Positions 53,165 to 62,732 of a stretch of DNA of 64,000 bases are shown in pieces. The position numbers and the translations under genes were made by a program. Source of the DNA: Mycolicibacterium austroafricanum (GTDB lineage: Bacteria; Actinomycetota; Actinomycetes; Mycobacteriales; Mycobacteriaceae); assembly GCF_000612725.1 (NCBI RefSeq), contig NZ_HG964458.1, positions 62,001 through 126,000 on the forward strand, given 5' to 3'. The notes under the pieces were generated by a model. That model did not search any database. It was not told the DNA's origin and saw only the letters and a list, made by a program, of their open reading frames with translations. The number at the start of each line of letters is the position of its first letter. The stretch's first letter is position 1.

Positions 53165-54082
53165 GTGCCGAACCGACGTCGCCGCCGGCTCTCGACAGCC
53201 CTGAGCACAGTCGCCGCTCTGGCAGTCGCGAGTCCTGTTGCAGTTGTTGCCATTACCGAACTATCCGCAGAACCGGGGCGCGACGGCGCACCCCAGCATC
53301 GCGAATTCGTGCAGGCCGCCACCATCACCGATCTGCCCGGCGAGTTGTTCAACGCGCTGTCCCAGGGGCTCTCCCAGTTCGGCATCAATCTTCCGCCGAT
53401 GCCGACGGGACTGCTCACGGGGTCGGGTGCCACCTCGCCCACCACGCTGTCCCCCGGCCTGGGTTTCCCGAGCCTGGCCTCTCCGGGCCTCACGACACCG
53501 GGCCTGACCGCGCCGACTCTCACCGACCCGGGCCTGGCGAACCCGGCACTGACCAACCCGGCGCTGACGAGTCCGACGGGCGCAGCACCCGGTCTCACCA
53601 CGCCCGGACTCACCACGCCCGGACTCACCACGCCGTCGCTCACCGATCCGGCGCTGGCCAGCCCCGGGCTGACCACGCCGGGACTCTCGACGCCTCCGGC
53701 GCTGACGGACCCCGCGCTCGGGGCGTTGCCGATCTCGACCTCGGGCCTGGGGACCGGCGAAGTGCCGATCTCGGCTCCGATCGGACTGGATCCCGCGCTC
53801 GGGAGCTACCCGGTTCTCGGTGACCCCTCGCTGGCCGCGACCCAGCCCGTCGCATCCAGCAGCGGCGGACTGCTCGGCGATCTGTCCAGCGCGGCCAACT
53901 CGCTGGGTGCCGGCGAGGCGATCGACCTGCTCAAGGGTGTGTTGATGCCGGCGATCATGTCGGCGGTCAAACCGCCGGCGCCGCTGCCGGCCGCACCCGT
54001 CGCCCAGGCCGCGGGCACCGTGCCCGCGGAGGCCGAGGCCGCACTCGGAGCGGCCGAGGCCGCAATCGAACCGGGCGCCTAG
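53165..54082 (+). CDS. erp: Exported repetitive protein Erp (PirG)
   Basis: A 305-aa protein starting at GTG 53165. A signal segment (MPNRRRRRLSTALSTVAALAVASPVAVVA-like, read to about residue 35) leads to a conserved N-terminal domain, a central region built of P-G/A-L-T-x repeats (about residues 93-185), and a C-terminal domain with a hydrophobic helix near AIDLLKGVLMPAIMSAV. Erp is a surface protein required for full virulence and normal envelope in M. tuberculosis and for colony shape in saprophytes; the number of repeats varies between species. Confidence 0.93.
   Translation: MPNRRRRRLSTALSTVAALAVASPVAVVAITELSAEPGRDGAPQHREFVQAATITDLPGELFNALSQGLSQFGINLPPMPTGLLTGSGATSPTTLSPGLGFPSLASPGLTTPGLTAPTLTDPGLANPALTNPALTSPTGAAPGLTTPGLTTPGLTTPSLTDPALASPGLTTPGLSTPPALTDPALGALPISTSGLGTGEVPISAPIGLDPALGSYPVLGDPSLAATQPVASSSGGLLGDLSSAANSLGAGEAIDLLKGVLMPAIMSAVKPPAPLPAAPVAQAAGTVPAEAEAALGAAEAAIEPGA
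53463..53715 (+). repeat. PGLTx-type coding repeats of erp
   Basis: Repeated 15-bp units encode P-G/A-L-T/A-x pentapeptides. Three consecutive copies (PGLTT, within 53588-53633) are nearly identical at base level. It is a coding minisatellite, not a CRISPR array. Confidence 0.9.
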
Positions 54083-54110
54083 GCCCCGGCTCAGCACAGT
54101 CCTACCCCGG

Positions 54111-54152
54111 AACGGCACCGCAGAAGCGTCAAGCACGCTCTGCGGTGCCGTT
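54111..54152 (+). terminator. Long hairpin downstream of erp
   Basis: A 13-bp stem AACGGCACCGCAG / CTGCGGTGCCGTT continues past one bulged base into AGCGT/ACGCT around loop CAAGC. It sits 29 bp after the erp stop. There is no U-tract, as is common for mycobacterial terminators. Confidence 0.7.
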
Positions 54153-54205
54153 GTGTGTGCGTGTCGCAACACAAGCAACACATGTCGCATACGTAACATC
54201 AGTCC

Positions 54206-55831
54206 GTGCTGTATCGTCGCCCCGCACCGTCGATACTGTTCACCGCTCTCGCGGCGACAGTGGTCATGCTGCCGTGGGCGATTTCCGGTGGACCCGACGG
54301 TGACGACAGCCCGGCGATGCCGGCGCCCCAGCTCGCCCAGCAGCCGCTCGCCGACCTCGGGGGCGGCGAGTCGATCCGCGAGCTGCACCAGGACACCCCG
54401 TTCTCGATGGTGGCGCTGACATCGGAAGACTTCGCCGGCACGTCGGCGCGGGTGCGCGCCAAGAAGGACGACGGATCCTGGGGGCCGTGGTACGAGGCGG
54501 AGCCCCTCGAAGGCGTCGGGGCCGACCTCCCCGGACCGCGCGGGACCGAACCCGTGTTCGTCGGGCGCACCACCACGGTGCAGGTCGCGGTGACCCGGCC
54601 CTCCGACGCCCCGCCGATCGGGCCCGCCGCTGCGGCGCACAAGCCCGACGGCCCCGCGCTCGGCTATATCCCCGCCAACGTCGAGTCGCCGTTGCCGCTG
54701 CCGCAGAACATCACCGCGGTGCTGATCAGCCCGCCGCAGGCGCCACCGGACCTCGTCCCGCTGCCCAACGCCGCCACCCCGGCAGGACAGCCGCCCCGCA
54801 TCATCAACCGTGTCGAATGGGGCGCCGACGAAGGCATGCGGTGCGGAGAACCGCGCTACGACACCAGGATCCGCGCCGGAGTCGTGCACCACACCGCGGG
54901 CAGCAACGAATACACGCCGGAGGATTCGGCGGGCATCGTCAGGTCGATCTACGAGTACCACACCCGGACACTGGGCTGGTGCGACATCGCCTACAACGCG
55001 ATGGTGGACAAGTACGGTCAGGTTTTCGAGGGGCGGGCCGGCGGCATGAACCGCCCCGTCGAGGGCGCGCACACCGGCGGCTTCAATCACAACACCTGGG
55101 GTGTGGCCATGCTCGGCAACTTCGACGTGGTCCCCCCGACGCCGATCCAACTACGCAACACGGCAACACTTCTCGGCTGGGTGCTGGGTCAGGCCGGGGT
55201 GGATCCGCTCGCAACGGTCGTGATGCCGTCCGAAGGCGGCTCGTTCACCAAGTTCCCGTTCGGGGCGTCCCCGACGTTGCCGACGATCTTCACCCACCGC
55301 GACGTCGGTAACACCGAGTGCCCCGGCAACGCGGCGTATGCCCTGATGGGCCAGATCCGCGACATCGCTGCCCGGTTCAACGACCCCCCTGGCCCCGAAC
55401 AACTCGCCGAGACGCTTCGCGGCGGTGCGATCCATGCGAAGTGGGAGGCGTTGGGTGGCATGAACAGCTACCTCGGCAGGCCCACCTCACCCGAGGCGTC
55501 CGGAGAGGGCGCGACACGCTACGTGACGTTCGAGCACGGGGCGGTGTACTGGTCACCGGAAAGCGGTGCCGAGCCGGTCACCGGTGAGCTGTACAACGCT
55601 TGGGGTTCCCTCGGATTCGAGCGGGGCGCGCTGGGCCTGCCGACCAGTGCCGAGATCCCCGAACCTCTGTGGATCGTGCAGAACTTCCAGCACGGGACGC
55701 TCAACTTCGACCGGGAGACGGGAGCCGTCACCCGCGTCATCGACGGTGTGCCCGTCGAGTTACCGCCACCCGGAGCGGATTCGACCCCCGTCCAGTTGGA
55801 GCGGTTCACCCCGCCGAGCAATCCCGCCTAA
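54206..55831 (+). CDS. Secreted N-acetylmuramoyl-alanine amidase/PGRP with LGFP repeats (Rv3811-like)
   Basis: A 541-aa exported protein. The signal peptide is followed by a Pro-rich region and an amidase-2/PGRP domain (about 200-385) with zinc ligands in VVHHTAGSNEY and FTHRDVGNTECPG. The C-terminus has LGFP-type repeats: WEALGGMNSYLGRPTSPE, WGSLGFERGALGLPTSAEI and the HGTLNFDRETGAV strand. It probably cleaves or binds peptidoglycan stem peptides while the LGFP modules hold the arabinogalactan-mycolate layer. GTG 54206 is the start. Its stop overlaps that of the convergent LuxR gene by 4 bp. Confidence 0.9.
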   Translation: MLYRRPAPSILFTALAATVVMLPWAISGGPDGDDSPAMPAPQLAQQPLADLGGGESIRELHQDTPFSMVALTSEDFAGTSARVRAKKDDGSWGPWYEAEPLEGVGADLPGPRGTEPVFVGRTTTVQVAVTRPSDAPPIGPAAAAHKPDGPALGYIPANVESPLPLPQNITAVLISPPQAPPDLVPLPNAATPAGQPPRIINRVEWGADEGMRCGEPRYDTRIRAGVVHHTAGSNEYTPEDSAGIVRSIYEYHTRTLGWCDIAYNAMVDKYGQVFEGRAGGMNRPVEGAHTGGFNHNTWGVAMLGNFDVVPPTPIQLRNTATLLGWVLGQAGVDPLATVVMPSEGGSFTKFPFGASPTLPTIFTHRDVGNTECPGNAAYALMGQIRDIAARFNDPPGPEQLAETLRGGAIHAKWEALGGMNSYLGRPTSPEASGEGATRYVTFEHGAVYWSPESGAEPVTGELYNAWGSLGFERGALGLPTSAEIPEPLWIVQNFQHGTLNFDRETGAVTRVIDGVPVELPPPGADSTPVQLERFTPPSNPA

Positions 55832-58593
55832 GCTTCGCGCAGTTGCGCGAGCTGGGTGCCGAGCTGGGCCCTGGACCGGATTCCCAGCTTGCGGTACACC
55901 CGGGTCAGGTTGGTCTCCACGGTCTTGACGCTCACATACAACGCGTCGGCGACCTCCTTGTTGCTCATCCCCGACGCGACGTGTTCGGCAATTCGCAACT
56001 CGGAGTCGGTCAGCACGACGCTGCCGGATCGACCGGAACCGTTGACACGGGCCAGGATTTTCCTGGCCCGGTCGGCCCACACCGGAGAGCCCAGCCCGTC
56101 GAACTGCCGTAACGCCTCGCGCACGATCTGCTCCGCAGCATCCCGGCGGCGCAGCCTGCGCAACACCTCACCCATCACCAGTTGCGTACGGGCCCGCTCG
56201 AACGGCATGGGGAGCCTGTCGTGCTCGGCCATTGCTCGCTCGACGGCCCCCAGTGCGCCGTCGAGGTCGCCCTGTGCAACCAACAGCAATGCCCGGCAAC
56301 GATTTCCGACCGCGAGCATCCAGGGACGGTCCAGTGCCGCCCCGTTGCGTTCGAGTGCCCCCACCATCTGTTCGGCGTCGTCGTGACGGCCCAGCGCGAT
56401 CAGCGCCTCTGCCGCGTCGGGCAGGAAAGAGCCGGTGATCACCTCGGTACCGGAGAACGGTCGATACAGCGCCATCAGCGGCTCGGCCGCCTCGACCGCC
56501 CGGTGGTGTTCGCCCAGGGAAACCTCCAGGAACGCCAGCGTCGCGCGCGCCCACGCCGTCAGCGGCACATGGCCGGCGCCCTGCTCGAGCGCCTGCCGGG
56601 CGAACTCGCGGGCCTGCGTCTCCTCGCCCCGATACGCCGCCGCCGCCGCGCAGATGCTCATCGCGAGCGCCATCGAACCCCCGACCTGTCTGGCCCGCTC
56701 CAACAGGTCCGCAGCAAGTCGCCCGGCGTCGTCGAAGCGGCCCCGCCAGATCGCGATCAGGGTGCGGTAACCCGTCACCGCCATCAGGTCGTGTTCTGCG
56801 CCCCGGTGCAGGCAACGCTGGGCGATCTCCGCCAGCTGACGGTCCGCGTCCTCCAGTTGCCCGGTGACGGCAAGGGCCAGCCCCTGCATTGCGCTGGCGC
56901 GGAACGGGATCGGAGTGTCGCCGTCGGCGCCCTCCAATTCGACCGCACGCCGCAGGGCTGGTCCGTCCAGCCCGCCGCCCGCCTGTAGGCGCACGTACAC
57001 CCACGTGGTCAGCGCCTGGCTCGTCAGGGCCGGGACCCCTGCGCGCTCGGCGACGGCGACAGCCCGCAGCGCCGAAGCGAACTGGTCCTCGAACGCCCCG
57101 ACCATCCCCTGGGCGAATGCCAACGCGACAAGCGAAGACACCCGGACCTCGTCGTTGTCGGCGGCGTCCGCACACGCGCGTTCCAGCAGGACGACCGCCC
57201 CGGCGTAGTCGTCCTCGAAAATACGCACGCCGGCACGGAGATTCAGTGCGATCGCCCTCAGCACGCCGGGCCGCAGATCTCCGGTCACCTGGTCCAGCAG
57301 CTCCGCCGCCCGCGGCATATCGCCTGCGACGTAATGATGCTCGGCCGCCCGGATCCGGCGGGACACCCTGTCGCCGCCGAGGCGGATCGCCAGCTCCACA
57401 AGCTCGGCCGCCGCAGCCGGAGCCCCGCGGGCTCGCGCGGAATCGGCTGCGGCATCGAGGGTCGCCAGCGTGGCGTCGTCGGCGACGGTGGCGGCCAGCG
57501 CCAGATGCCGGGCGCGGAGTTCCGGTTGCGTCTGGATGTCGGCGAGCCTCCGGTGGAACTCCCTGCGGCGCGCCGGCGCTGCACTGTCGTAGATGCCGCT
57601 GGCCAACAACGGGTGGGTGAACCGGACCCGGTTTCCCTCGATGGCGATGACACCCTCGACCTCGGCGGACTCCAGCAGGGCCGTCACCTGTTCGGCGCGG
57701 ACCGCGAGCGTCTGCGCGAGCAGATCCACCGTCGGCTGGGTCACCGACGCGGCGACCAGCAATACATCGCGCACGTCGTCGTCGAGCTTGTCGACGCGTA
57801 ACCCGACGACTTCGGCCAGCGTCGAGGGCAACCGGACGCCCGGGCGCAGCATGTCCCCGTCCATCACCCGCGCCAATTCCAAGGCGTAGAGCGGGTTTCC
57901 TCCGGAAGCTTCGGCGATCCGCACGATGGCAGGCCGGGAGAACCGGCGTCCGAGCCGGTCCGACAGCATCGAGTGCAGAGCGCCCAGGCTCATCGGGGCG
58001 ACCTGAACCCTGGCGAGACCGCCGGTGCCGACCTGCAGCCATGATGCGGCGCGCTCCTGCGACTGCTGTCCGGTTCTCTCGGTCGCCACCACCCCGACGG
58101 CCCCCTTGAGCCGTCGCGCGGCGAAGGCCAGCACGGCACGGCTGGACGCGTCCAGCCACTGCACGTCGTCGATGGCGATCAGCACCGGGGCTCGCGCCCC
58201 GGCCGCGTGTACGGCACTCAACAGCGCTGCGGCGGTGGCCCTTTCGTCGGCCGGTCGGCCGCCCGCGTGATCGCGCAGCTGCACACGGCCTGCGGCCAGC
58301 CGCTGCATGTCGGGAAGCGCGTCGACGATTTCGGGATCGACGGCGCTCAGCAGGTCAGCCACCGCGGCATGAGCCAGCCCGGATTCGGCCTGCCCGGCAC
58401 GCGCCGTGAGTACGACGAAGCCGGCCTCGGCGGCCCGCTGCACCACCGTGTTCCACATCGTCGTCTTGCCGATGCCCGCATCGCCCTCGATCAGCATCCC
58501 CGCCGGATGCCGCCGGGCCGATTCGAGAAAGTCGTCCACGGCGGCCGCTGAGGCCGCCGTGAGGCCATAGCCACCCCCCACACCCGACATCAT
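55828..58593 (-). CDS. Large LuxR-family (LAL-type) ATP-binding transcriptional regulator
   Basis: A 921-aa protein. The N-terminal STAND-like ATPase has Walker A EGDAGIGKTTM (about residues 36-46) and Walker B VLIAIDDVQWLD. A long helical TPR-like middle follows, and the C-terminal LuxR HTH (about 855-915) reads LTDSELRIAEHVASGMSNKEVADALYVSVKTVETNL. Such proteins act as inducer-gated activators. The inducer and targets are unknown. In M. tuberculosis a PE_PGRS gene (Rv3812) occupies this slot between Rv3811 and Rv3813c. Confidence 0.9.
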   Translation of the reverse strand: MMSGVGGGYGLTAASAAAVDDFLESARRHPAGMLIEGDAGIGKTTMWNTVVQRAAEAGFVVLTARAGQAESGLAHAAVADLLSAVDPEIVDALPDMQRLAAGRVQLRDHAGGRPADERATAAALLSAVHAAGARAPVLIAIDDVQWLDASSRAVLAFAARRLKGAVGVVATERTGQQSQERAASWLQVGTGGLARVQVAPMSLGALHSMLSDRLGRRFSRPAIVRIAEASGGNPLYALELARVMDGDMLRPGVRLPSTLAEVVGLRVDKLDDDVRDVLLVAASVTQPTVDLLAQTLAVRAEQVTALLESAEVEGVIAIEGNRVRFTHPLLASGIYDSAAPARRREFHRRLADIQTQPELRARHLALAATVADDATLATLDAAADSARARGAPAAAAELVELAIRLGGDRVSRRIRAAEHHYVAGDMPRAAELLDQVTGDLRPGVLRAIALNLRAGVRIFEDDYAGAVVLLERACADAADNDEVRVSSLVALAFAQGMVGAFEDQFASALRAVAVAERAGVPALTSQALTTWVYVRLQAGGGLDGPALRRAVELEGADGDTPIPFRASAMQGLALAVTGQLEDADRQLAEIAQRCLHRGAEHDLMAVTGYRTLIAIWRGRFDDAGRLAADLLERARQVGGSMALAMSICAAAAAYRGEETQAREFARQALEQGAGHVPLTAWARATLAFLEVSLGEHHRAVEAAEPLMALYRPFSGTEVITGSFLPDAAEALIALGRHDDAEQMVGALERNGAALDRPWMLAVGNRCRALLLVAQGDLDGALGAVERAMAEHDRLPMPFERARTQLVMGEVLRRLRRRDAAEQIVREALRQFDGLGSPVWADRARKILARVNGSGRSGSVVLTDSELRIAEHVASGMSNKEVADALYVSVKTVETNLTRVYRKLGIRSRAQLGTQLAQLREA

Positions 58594-58659
58594 GCCGGAA
58601 GCAAATTTGCTCAGGCGACAAAGATGGGAGTCTGCTGCGGAATCGCTGTGAGCGCGCGG

Positions 58660-59472
58660 CTACAGCCACCACCGCTCGAGCACCCGCGCGACGCCGTCCT
58701 CGGCGTTGGTGGCGGTCACTTCGTCGGCCGCGGCGACGGCGTCGGGATGCGCGTTGCCCATCGCCACCCCGAGTCCCGCCCAACCCAGCATCGGCACGTC
58801 GTTGGGCATGTCGCCGAACGTCACCACGTCGGCGGGTTCGATGCCGAGCGGACGCGCCAACTCCTCGATACCGGTGGCCTTGCTGACGCCGAGCGGCACG
58901 ATCTCGATCAGCCCGTTGTTGGTCGAGTACGTGATGTCACCCTCGATGCCGATGTGTCGGGCCAGCACGGCGGCCATGTCGGCGCTGCGCGCCCCGGCCT
59001 TGCGGATCAACAGTTTGACCGCGGGTGCGCTCAACAGATCCTCCATCGAGACCTCGGTGTTGTCCGGGTTGAGCCACGCGTGTTCGTAGCCGGGTGAGCT
59101 GACGAACTGCGGCGTGGCCGCATCGTGCGCGCTGCTGCCCACCCGTTCGACGGCCAATCCGGCGCCGGGGACGACCCGGGTGGCGATCTCGGCGAGTTGC
59201 CCGAGCGCATCAGCGGACAGCGTGCGGGCCGAGATGATGCGATCGGTGGACGGGTCGTAGATCACCGCGCCGTTGGCACACACCGCCATCGGCGCGAAGC
59301 CCAGCTGGTCGACGATGGGCGGTACCCAGCGTGGCGGCCGGCCGGTGGCCAGTACGAACTGCGCTCCCGCGTCGACGACGGCGCGCACCACCGAGCGGGT
59401 TCGGGGGCTGACGTTCTCGTCGTCGTCGAGCAGCGTGCCGTCCACATCGGTGGCGACGAGCAAGGGCTTCAC
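58660..59472 (-). CDS. Cof-type HAD-superfamily phosphatase (Rv3813c-like)
   Basis: A 270-aa HAD hydrolase with motif I ATDVDGTLLDDD (nucleophile and acid Asp), motif II VLATGRPP, a C2-type cap between residues 80 and 190, motif III Lys in VSKATGIEEL, and motif IV VTFGDMPNDVPML. It should dephosphorylate sugar phosphates or cofactors in the cytoplasm. GTG 59472 overlaps the acyltransferase stop (GTGA), making it the last gene of a three-gene unit. Confidence 0.9.
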   Translation of the reverse strand: MKPLLVATDVDGTLLDDDENVSPRTRSVVRAVVDAGAQFVLATGRPPRWVPPIVDQLGFAPMAVCANGAVIYDPSTDRIISARTLSADALGQLAEIATRVVPGAGLAVERVGSSAHDAATPQFVSSPGYEHAWLNPDNTEVSMEDLLSAPAVKLLIRKAGARSADMAAVLARHIGIEGDITYSTNNGLIEIVPLGVSKATGIEELARPLGIEPADVVTFGDMPNDVPMLGWAGLGVAMGNAHPDAVAAADEVTATNAEDGVARVLERWWL

Positions 59473-60215
59473 TGCTGCCCGGCCCGTCTGCGCGCCCGCT
59501 CCGCCAGCTCGGCCTCGTCCAGGCGCCGGGCCTCCTCGGGCGTGGGCGCACCGCCACCCAGCCGGCGCGGCAGCCAGAACGCTCCCTGCGGCTGCGGGTA
59601 ACCGTCCTGCGCGTCGTGCAGCAGTTGCGTCATCCGCGCACGCAGGGCGGCGTCGAGTTCGGCGATCTCACCGGCGGGCGCGATCGCCGGACCGGCCGCC
59701 ACTGTGACCGGTATTTTGTTGCGCCCCAATGCCTTCGGATGATCCTTCGTCCAGAGACGGTGCGCCCCCCAGACGACCAACGGCACGATCGGCACCTGCG
59801 CCTCCTTCGCCATGCGCACCGCGCCCGACTTGAATTCCTTGAGCTCGAAACTGCGACTGATGGTGGCCTCGGGATAGACCCCGACGATTTCGCCGCTGCG
59901 CAGCCACTGCACCGCCGCCGCGTACGCACCCGCTCCTGCGCGGCGGTCCACCGGGATCGTCTTGGTGTGGCGGATCAGCCAGTCGACGATCTTCACGTCC
60001 TGCATCTCGGCCTTGATCATGAACCGCATGCGCCGCTTGCGGTGCGTGGCCGCCAATGCGGCGGGAAGCCAGTCCAGGTACCCGGTGTGGTTGATCGCGA
60101 TGACAGCGCCTCCGGCGGTCGGCAGGTTCTCCAGCCCGTGAAAGGTGATCTTCGTCCCGGTGGCCCTGACCGCCACGTGCGCCGTCATCTCCAGCGCGCG
60201 GAAGACAGGTTCCAT
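59469..60215 (-). CDS. 1-acyl-sn-glycerol-3-phosphate acyltransferase family protein (first copy)
   Basis: A 248-aa PlsC-family protein from ATG 60215. Motifs are INHTGYLDWL (N-H-x(4)-D), FMIKAEM, and GVYPEATISRSFELKEFKSGAVRMA in place of EGTR, then VPIVPLVVWGAHRLW. It should acylate lysophosphatidic acid or another glycolipid acceptor at the inner membrane. It is a paralogue of the next gene upstream, 5 bp away; both share the C-terminal PQGAFWLPRRLGGGAP-type segment. Confidence 0.88.
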   Translation of the reverse strand: MEPVFRALEMTAHVAVRATGTKITFHGLENLPTAGGAVIAINHTGYLDWLPAALAATHRKRRMRFMIKAEMQDVKIVDWLIRHTKTIPVDRRAGAGAYAAAVQWLRSGEIVGVYPEATISRSFELKEFKSGAVRMAKEAQVPIVPLVVWGAHRLWTKDHPKALGRNKIPVTVAAGPAIAPAGEIAELDAALRARMTQLLHDAQDGYPQPQGAFWLPRRLGGGAPTPEEARRLDEAELAERARRRAGQQ

Positions 60216-60220
60216 CTGAC

Positions 60221-61009
60221 CTACCCCGGGGCCTCGGCGGATCCGGCGTCGAGTCCGGGCGTCCCGCCCCGGCGCGCCGCCTTGGCCGCCGCCTCCTCGG
60301 CGTCCATTTGGTTGGCCTCGGCCAGCGACGGTGCGCCGCCACCCAACCGGCGCGGCACCCAGAACTCTCCGGGGGGATGCGGGCCGTAGTCCTCCTGCAC
60401 CTGCTCGAGCAGGTGCTGCATCCGCGAGTGCAGCACCGTGGTCAGCTCGGCGGCGGGCAGCGTCGGCTCGATCGGCTTGCCCACCGCGATCGAGATCGGC
60501 ACCTTCGGGCGCCACATCTTCTTGGGATGCCCCTTGGTCCAGATGCGCTGAGCGCCCCAGACGATGTGCGGCACGATCGGGACCCCGGCGGCGATGGCCA
60601 TCCGTGCCGCCCCCGACTTGAAGGTCTTGATCTCGAAACTGCGGCTGATGGTCGCCTCGGGATAGACGCCGACGAACTCGCCGTCCTTGAGCTTGCGGAC
60701 GGCCTCCTCGAACGAGGCGGCGCCACTGTCGCGGTCCACCTCGATGTGGCGCAGGCTGCGCATGATCGGCCCGGTCACCTTGTGGTCGAAGACTTCCCTC
60801 TTCGCCATGAACCTCACCTTGCGGCCGAGGTGCTGCTGATACGCGGGCAGACCCGCGAAGGTGAAATCGAAGTAGCTGGTGTGGTTGATCGCGATCACCG
60901 CGCCACCGGTCGTGGGCAGGTTCTCGACCCCGGTCACGGTGAACTTCAGACCCTGAACGCGCCAGACCAGGCGCGCGAGCTGGATGACTGTGCCGTATAC
61001 CGGTTCCAC
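60221..61009 (-). CDS. 1-acyl-sn-glycerol-3-phosphate acyltransferase family protein (second copy)
   Basis: A 262-aa PlsC-family protein starting at GTG 61009 (MEPVYGTVIQL). It has INHTSYFDFTFAG, FMAKREVFDHKVTGPIM, GVYPEATISRSFEIKTFKSGAARMA and the shared PPGEFWVPRRLGGGAP region. The adjacent paralogue arose by tandem duplication. M. tuberculosis has three such genes (Rv3814c-Rv3816c) here; only two are present in this window. It is divergent from the MBL-Rieske gene across a 160-bp gap. Confidence 0.88.
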   Translation of the reverse strand: MEPVYGTVIQLARLVWRVQGLKFTVTGVENLPTTGGAVIAINHTSYFDFTFAGLPAYQQHLGRKVRFMAKREVFDHKVTGPIMRSLRHIEVDRDSGAASFEEAVRKLKDGEFVGVYPEATISRSFEIKTFKSGAARMAIAAGVPIVPHIVWGAQRIWTKGHPKKMWRPKVPISIAVGKPIEPTLPAAELTTVLHSRMQHLLEQVQEDYGPHPPGEFWVPRRLGGGAPSLAEANQMDAEEAAAKAARRGGTPGLDAGSAEAPG

Positions 61010-61169
61010 AGCAGCCAGCGTAGTGCGCGCACTCAGCCCACCACAGCGTCGCCCCGAACCCGGAACACTTCGCCCACCGACCGGGCTCGCCGGGACGACC
61101 AGCCCCTCGACCCCGGCTAAGCTGCAAGGCGGACGAACAGCACCCCGATCGGGTGCAGAAGGGGCATCT

Positions 61170-62732
61170 GTGCAGGTCACGAGCGTCGGTCACGCCGGCT
61201 TCCGCATCGACACCAAGGCCGGGAGCATTCTGTGCGATCCGTGGCTGAACCCCGCGTACTTCGCGTCGTGGTTTCCGTTCCCCGACAACAGCGACCTGGA
61301 CTGGGCGGCGCTCGGCGACGTCGACTATCTCTACGTCTCACATCTGCACAAGGATCACTTCGACCCGCAGAATCTGCGTGACCACGTCAACAAGGACGCT
61401 GTGGTGCTGCTGCCGGACTTCCCGGTGCCCGATCTGCGTCGCGAACTGGAGAAGCTGGGCTTCCACCGATTCTTCGAGACCGCCGACTCGGTGAAGCACC
61501 GGGTCAGCGGCCCCAAGGGGGAGCTGGACGTGATGATCGTCGCGCTGCGCGCCCCGGCCGACGGCCCGATCGGCGACTCGGGTCTGGTCGTCGACGACGG
61601 CGAGACGACCGTCTTCAACATGAACGATGCCCGGCCGGTCGACCTGGACATGCTGCACACCGACTTCGGCCAGATCGACGTGCACATGCTGCAGTACTCG
61701 GGAGCCATCTGGTATCCGATGGTCTACGACATGCCCGCCCGCGCCAAAGAGGCGTTCGGCATCCAGAAGCGCCAGCGCCAGATGGACCGGTGCCGCCAGT
61801 ACATCGCCCAGGTCGGGGCGACCTGGGTGATCCCGTCGGCCGGGCCGCCCTGTTTCCTGGATCCCGAACTGCGCGGCCTCAACGACGACCACGGCGATCC
61901 GGCCAACATCTTCCCGGACCAGGTCGTGTTCCTGGACCAGATGCGCACGCACGGGCACGACGGCGGCCTGCTGATGATCCCCGGATCGGCAGCCGATTTC
62001 GCGGGTTCACAGCTGCGTTCGCTGACCCATCCGATCCCCGACGACGACGTGCAGGCGATCTTCACCACCGGCAAGGCCGATTACATCGCCGATTACGCCG
62101 AGCGGATGGCGCCGGTGCTGGCCGCAGAGAGGGCGTCGTGGGCACCCGCGGCGGGCAAGCCGCTGCTGGAGCCGTTGCGTGAACTGTTCGAGCCGATCAT
62201 GCTGGCCTCCGATCAGATCTGCGACGGCATCGGCTATCCCGTCGAGCTGCGGCTACATTCCCGAGGCCATGAAGAGACCATCGTCCTGGACTTCCCGAAA
62301 CGTGCAGTGCGTGAAGCGATTCCGGACGAGAAGTTCCGTTACGGATTCGCCATCGCCCCCGAGCTGGTGCGCACCGTGGTGCGCGACCGGGAGCCGGACT
62401 GGGTCAACACGATCTTCCTGTCCACCCGGTTCACGGCGTGGCGCGTCGGCGGGTACAACGAGTACCTGTACACGTTCTTCAAGTGCCTCACCGACGAGCG
62501 GATCGCGTACGCCGACGGTTGGTTCGCCGAGGCACACGACGACTGCGCCTCGATCACGTTGGACGGCTGGGAGATTCAGCGGCGCTGTCCGCACCTGAAG
62601 GCGGATCTGTCGAAGTTCGGGGTCGTCGAGGGCAACACCTTGACGTGCAACCTGCACGGCTGGCAGTGGAATCTCACGAATGGCCGCTGCCTGACCACCA
62701 ACGGGCACGAGTTGCGATCGGCCAAACTGTGA
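61170..62732 (+). CDS. Metallo-beta-lactamase/Rieske [2Fe-2S] fusion protein (Rv3818-like)
   Basis: A 520-aa protein starting at GTG 61170 after AGAAGGGG. The N-terminal half is a metallo-beta-lactamase fold: TSVGHAGFRIDT, LCDPWLNP, and YVSHLHKDHFDPQN (H-x-H-x-D-H). The C-terminal domain is Rieske-like: RRCPHLKADLSKFGV then LTCNLHGWQWNLTNGRC, giving C-x-H and C-x-x-H cluster ligands. The pairing recalls CMP-N-acetylneuraminate hydroxylase, which joins the same two modules in the opposite order. An oxygenase role is plausible; substrate and reductase are unknown. Confidence 0.87.
   Translation: MQVTSVGHAGFRIDTKAGSILCDPWLNPAYFASWFPFPDNSDLDWAALGDVDYLYVSHLHKDHFDPQNLRDHVNKDAVVLLPDFPVPDLRRELEKLGFHRFFETADSVKHRVSGPKGELDVMIVALRAPADGPIGDSGLVVDDGETTVFNMNDARPVDLDMLHTDFGQIDVHMLQYSGAIWYPMVYDMPARAKEAFGIQKRQRQMDRCRQYIAQVGATWVIPSAGPPCFLDPELRGLNDDHGDPANIFPDQVVFLDQMRTHGHDGGLLMIPGSAADFAGSQLRSLTHPIPDDDVQAIFTTGKADYIADYAERMAPVLAAERASWAPAAGKPLLEPLRELFEPIMLASDQICDGIGYPVELRLHSRGHEETIVLDFPKRAVREAIPDEKFRYGFAIAPELVRTVVRDREPDWVNTIFLSTRFTAWRVGGYNEYLYTFFKCLTDERIAYADGWFAEAHDDCASITLDGWEIQRRCPHLKADLSKFGVVEGNTLTCNLHGWQWNLTNGRCLTTNGHELRSAKL

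Noticed and set aside
53463..53715. Repeat array in erp as a CRISPR
   Set aside because: Units are 15-bp coding repeats without spacers, in frame with Erp.
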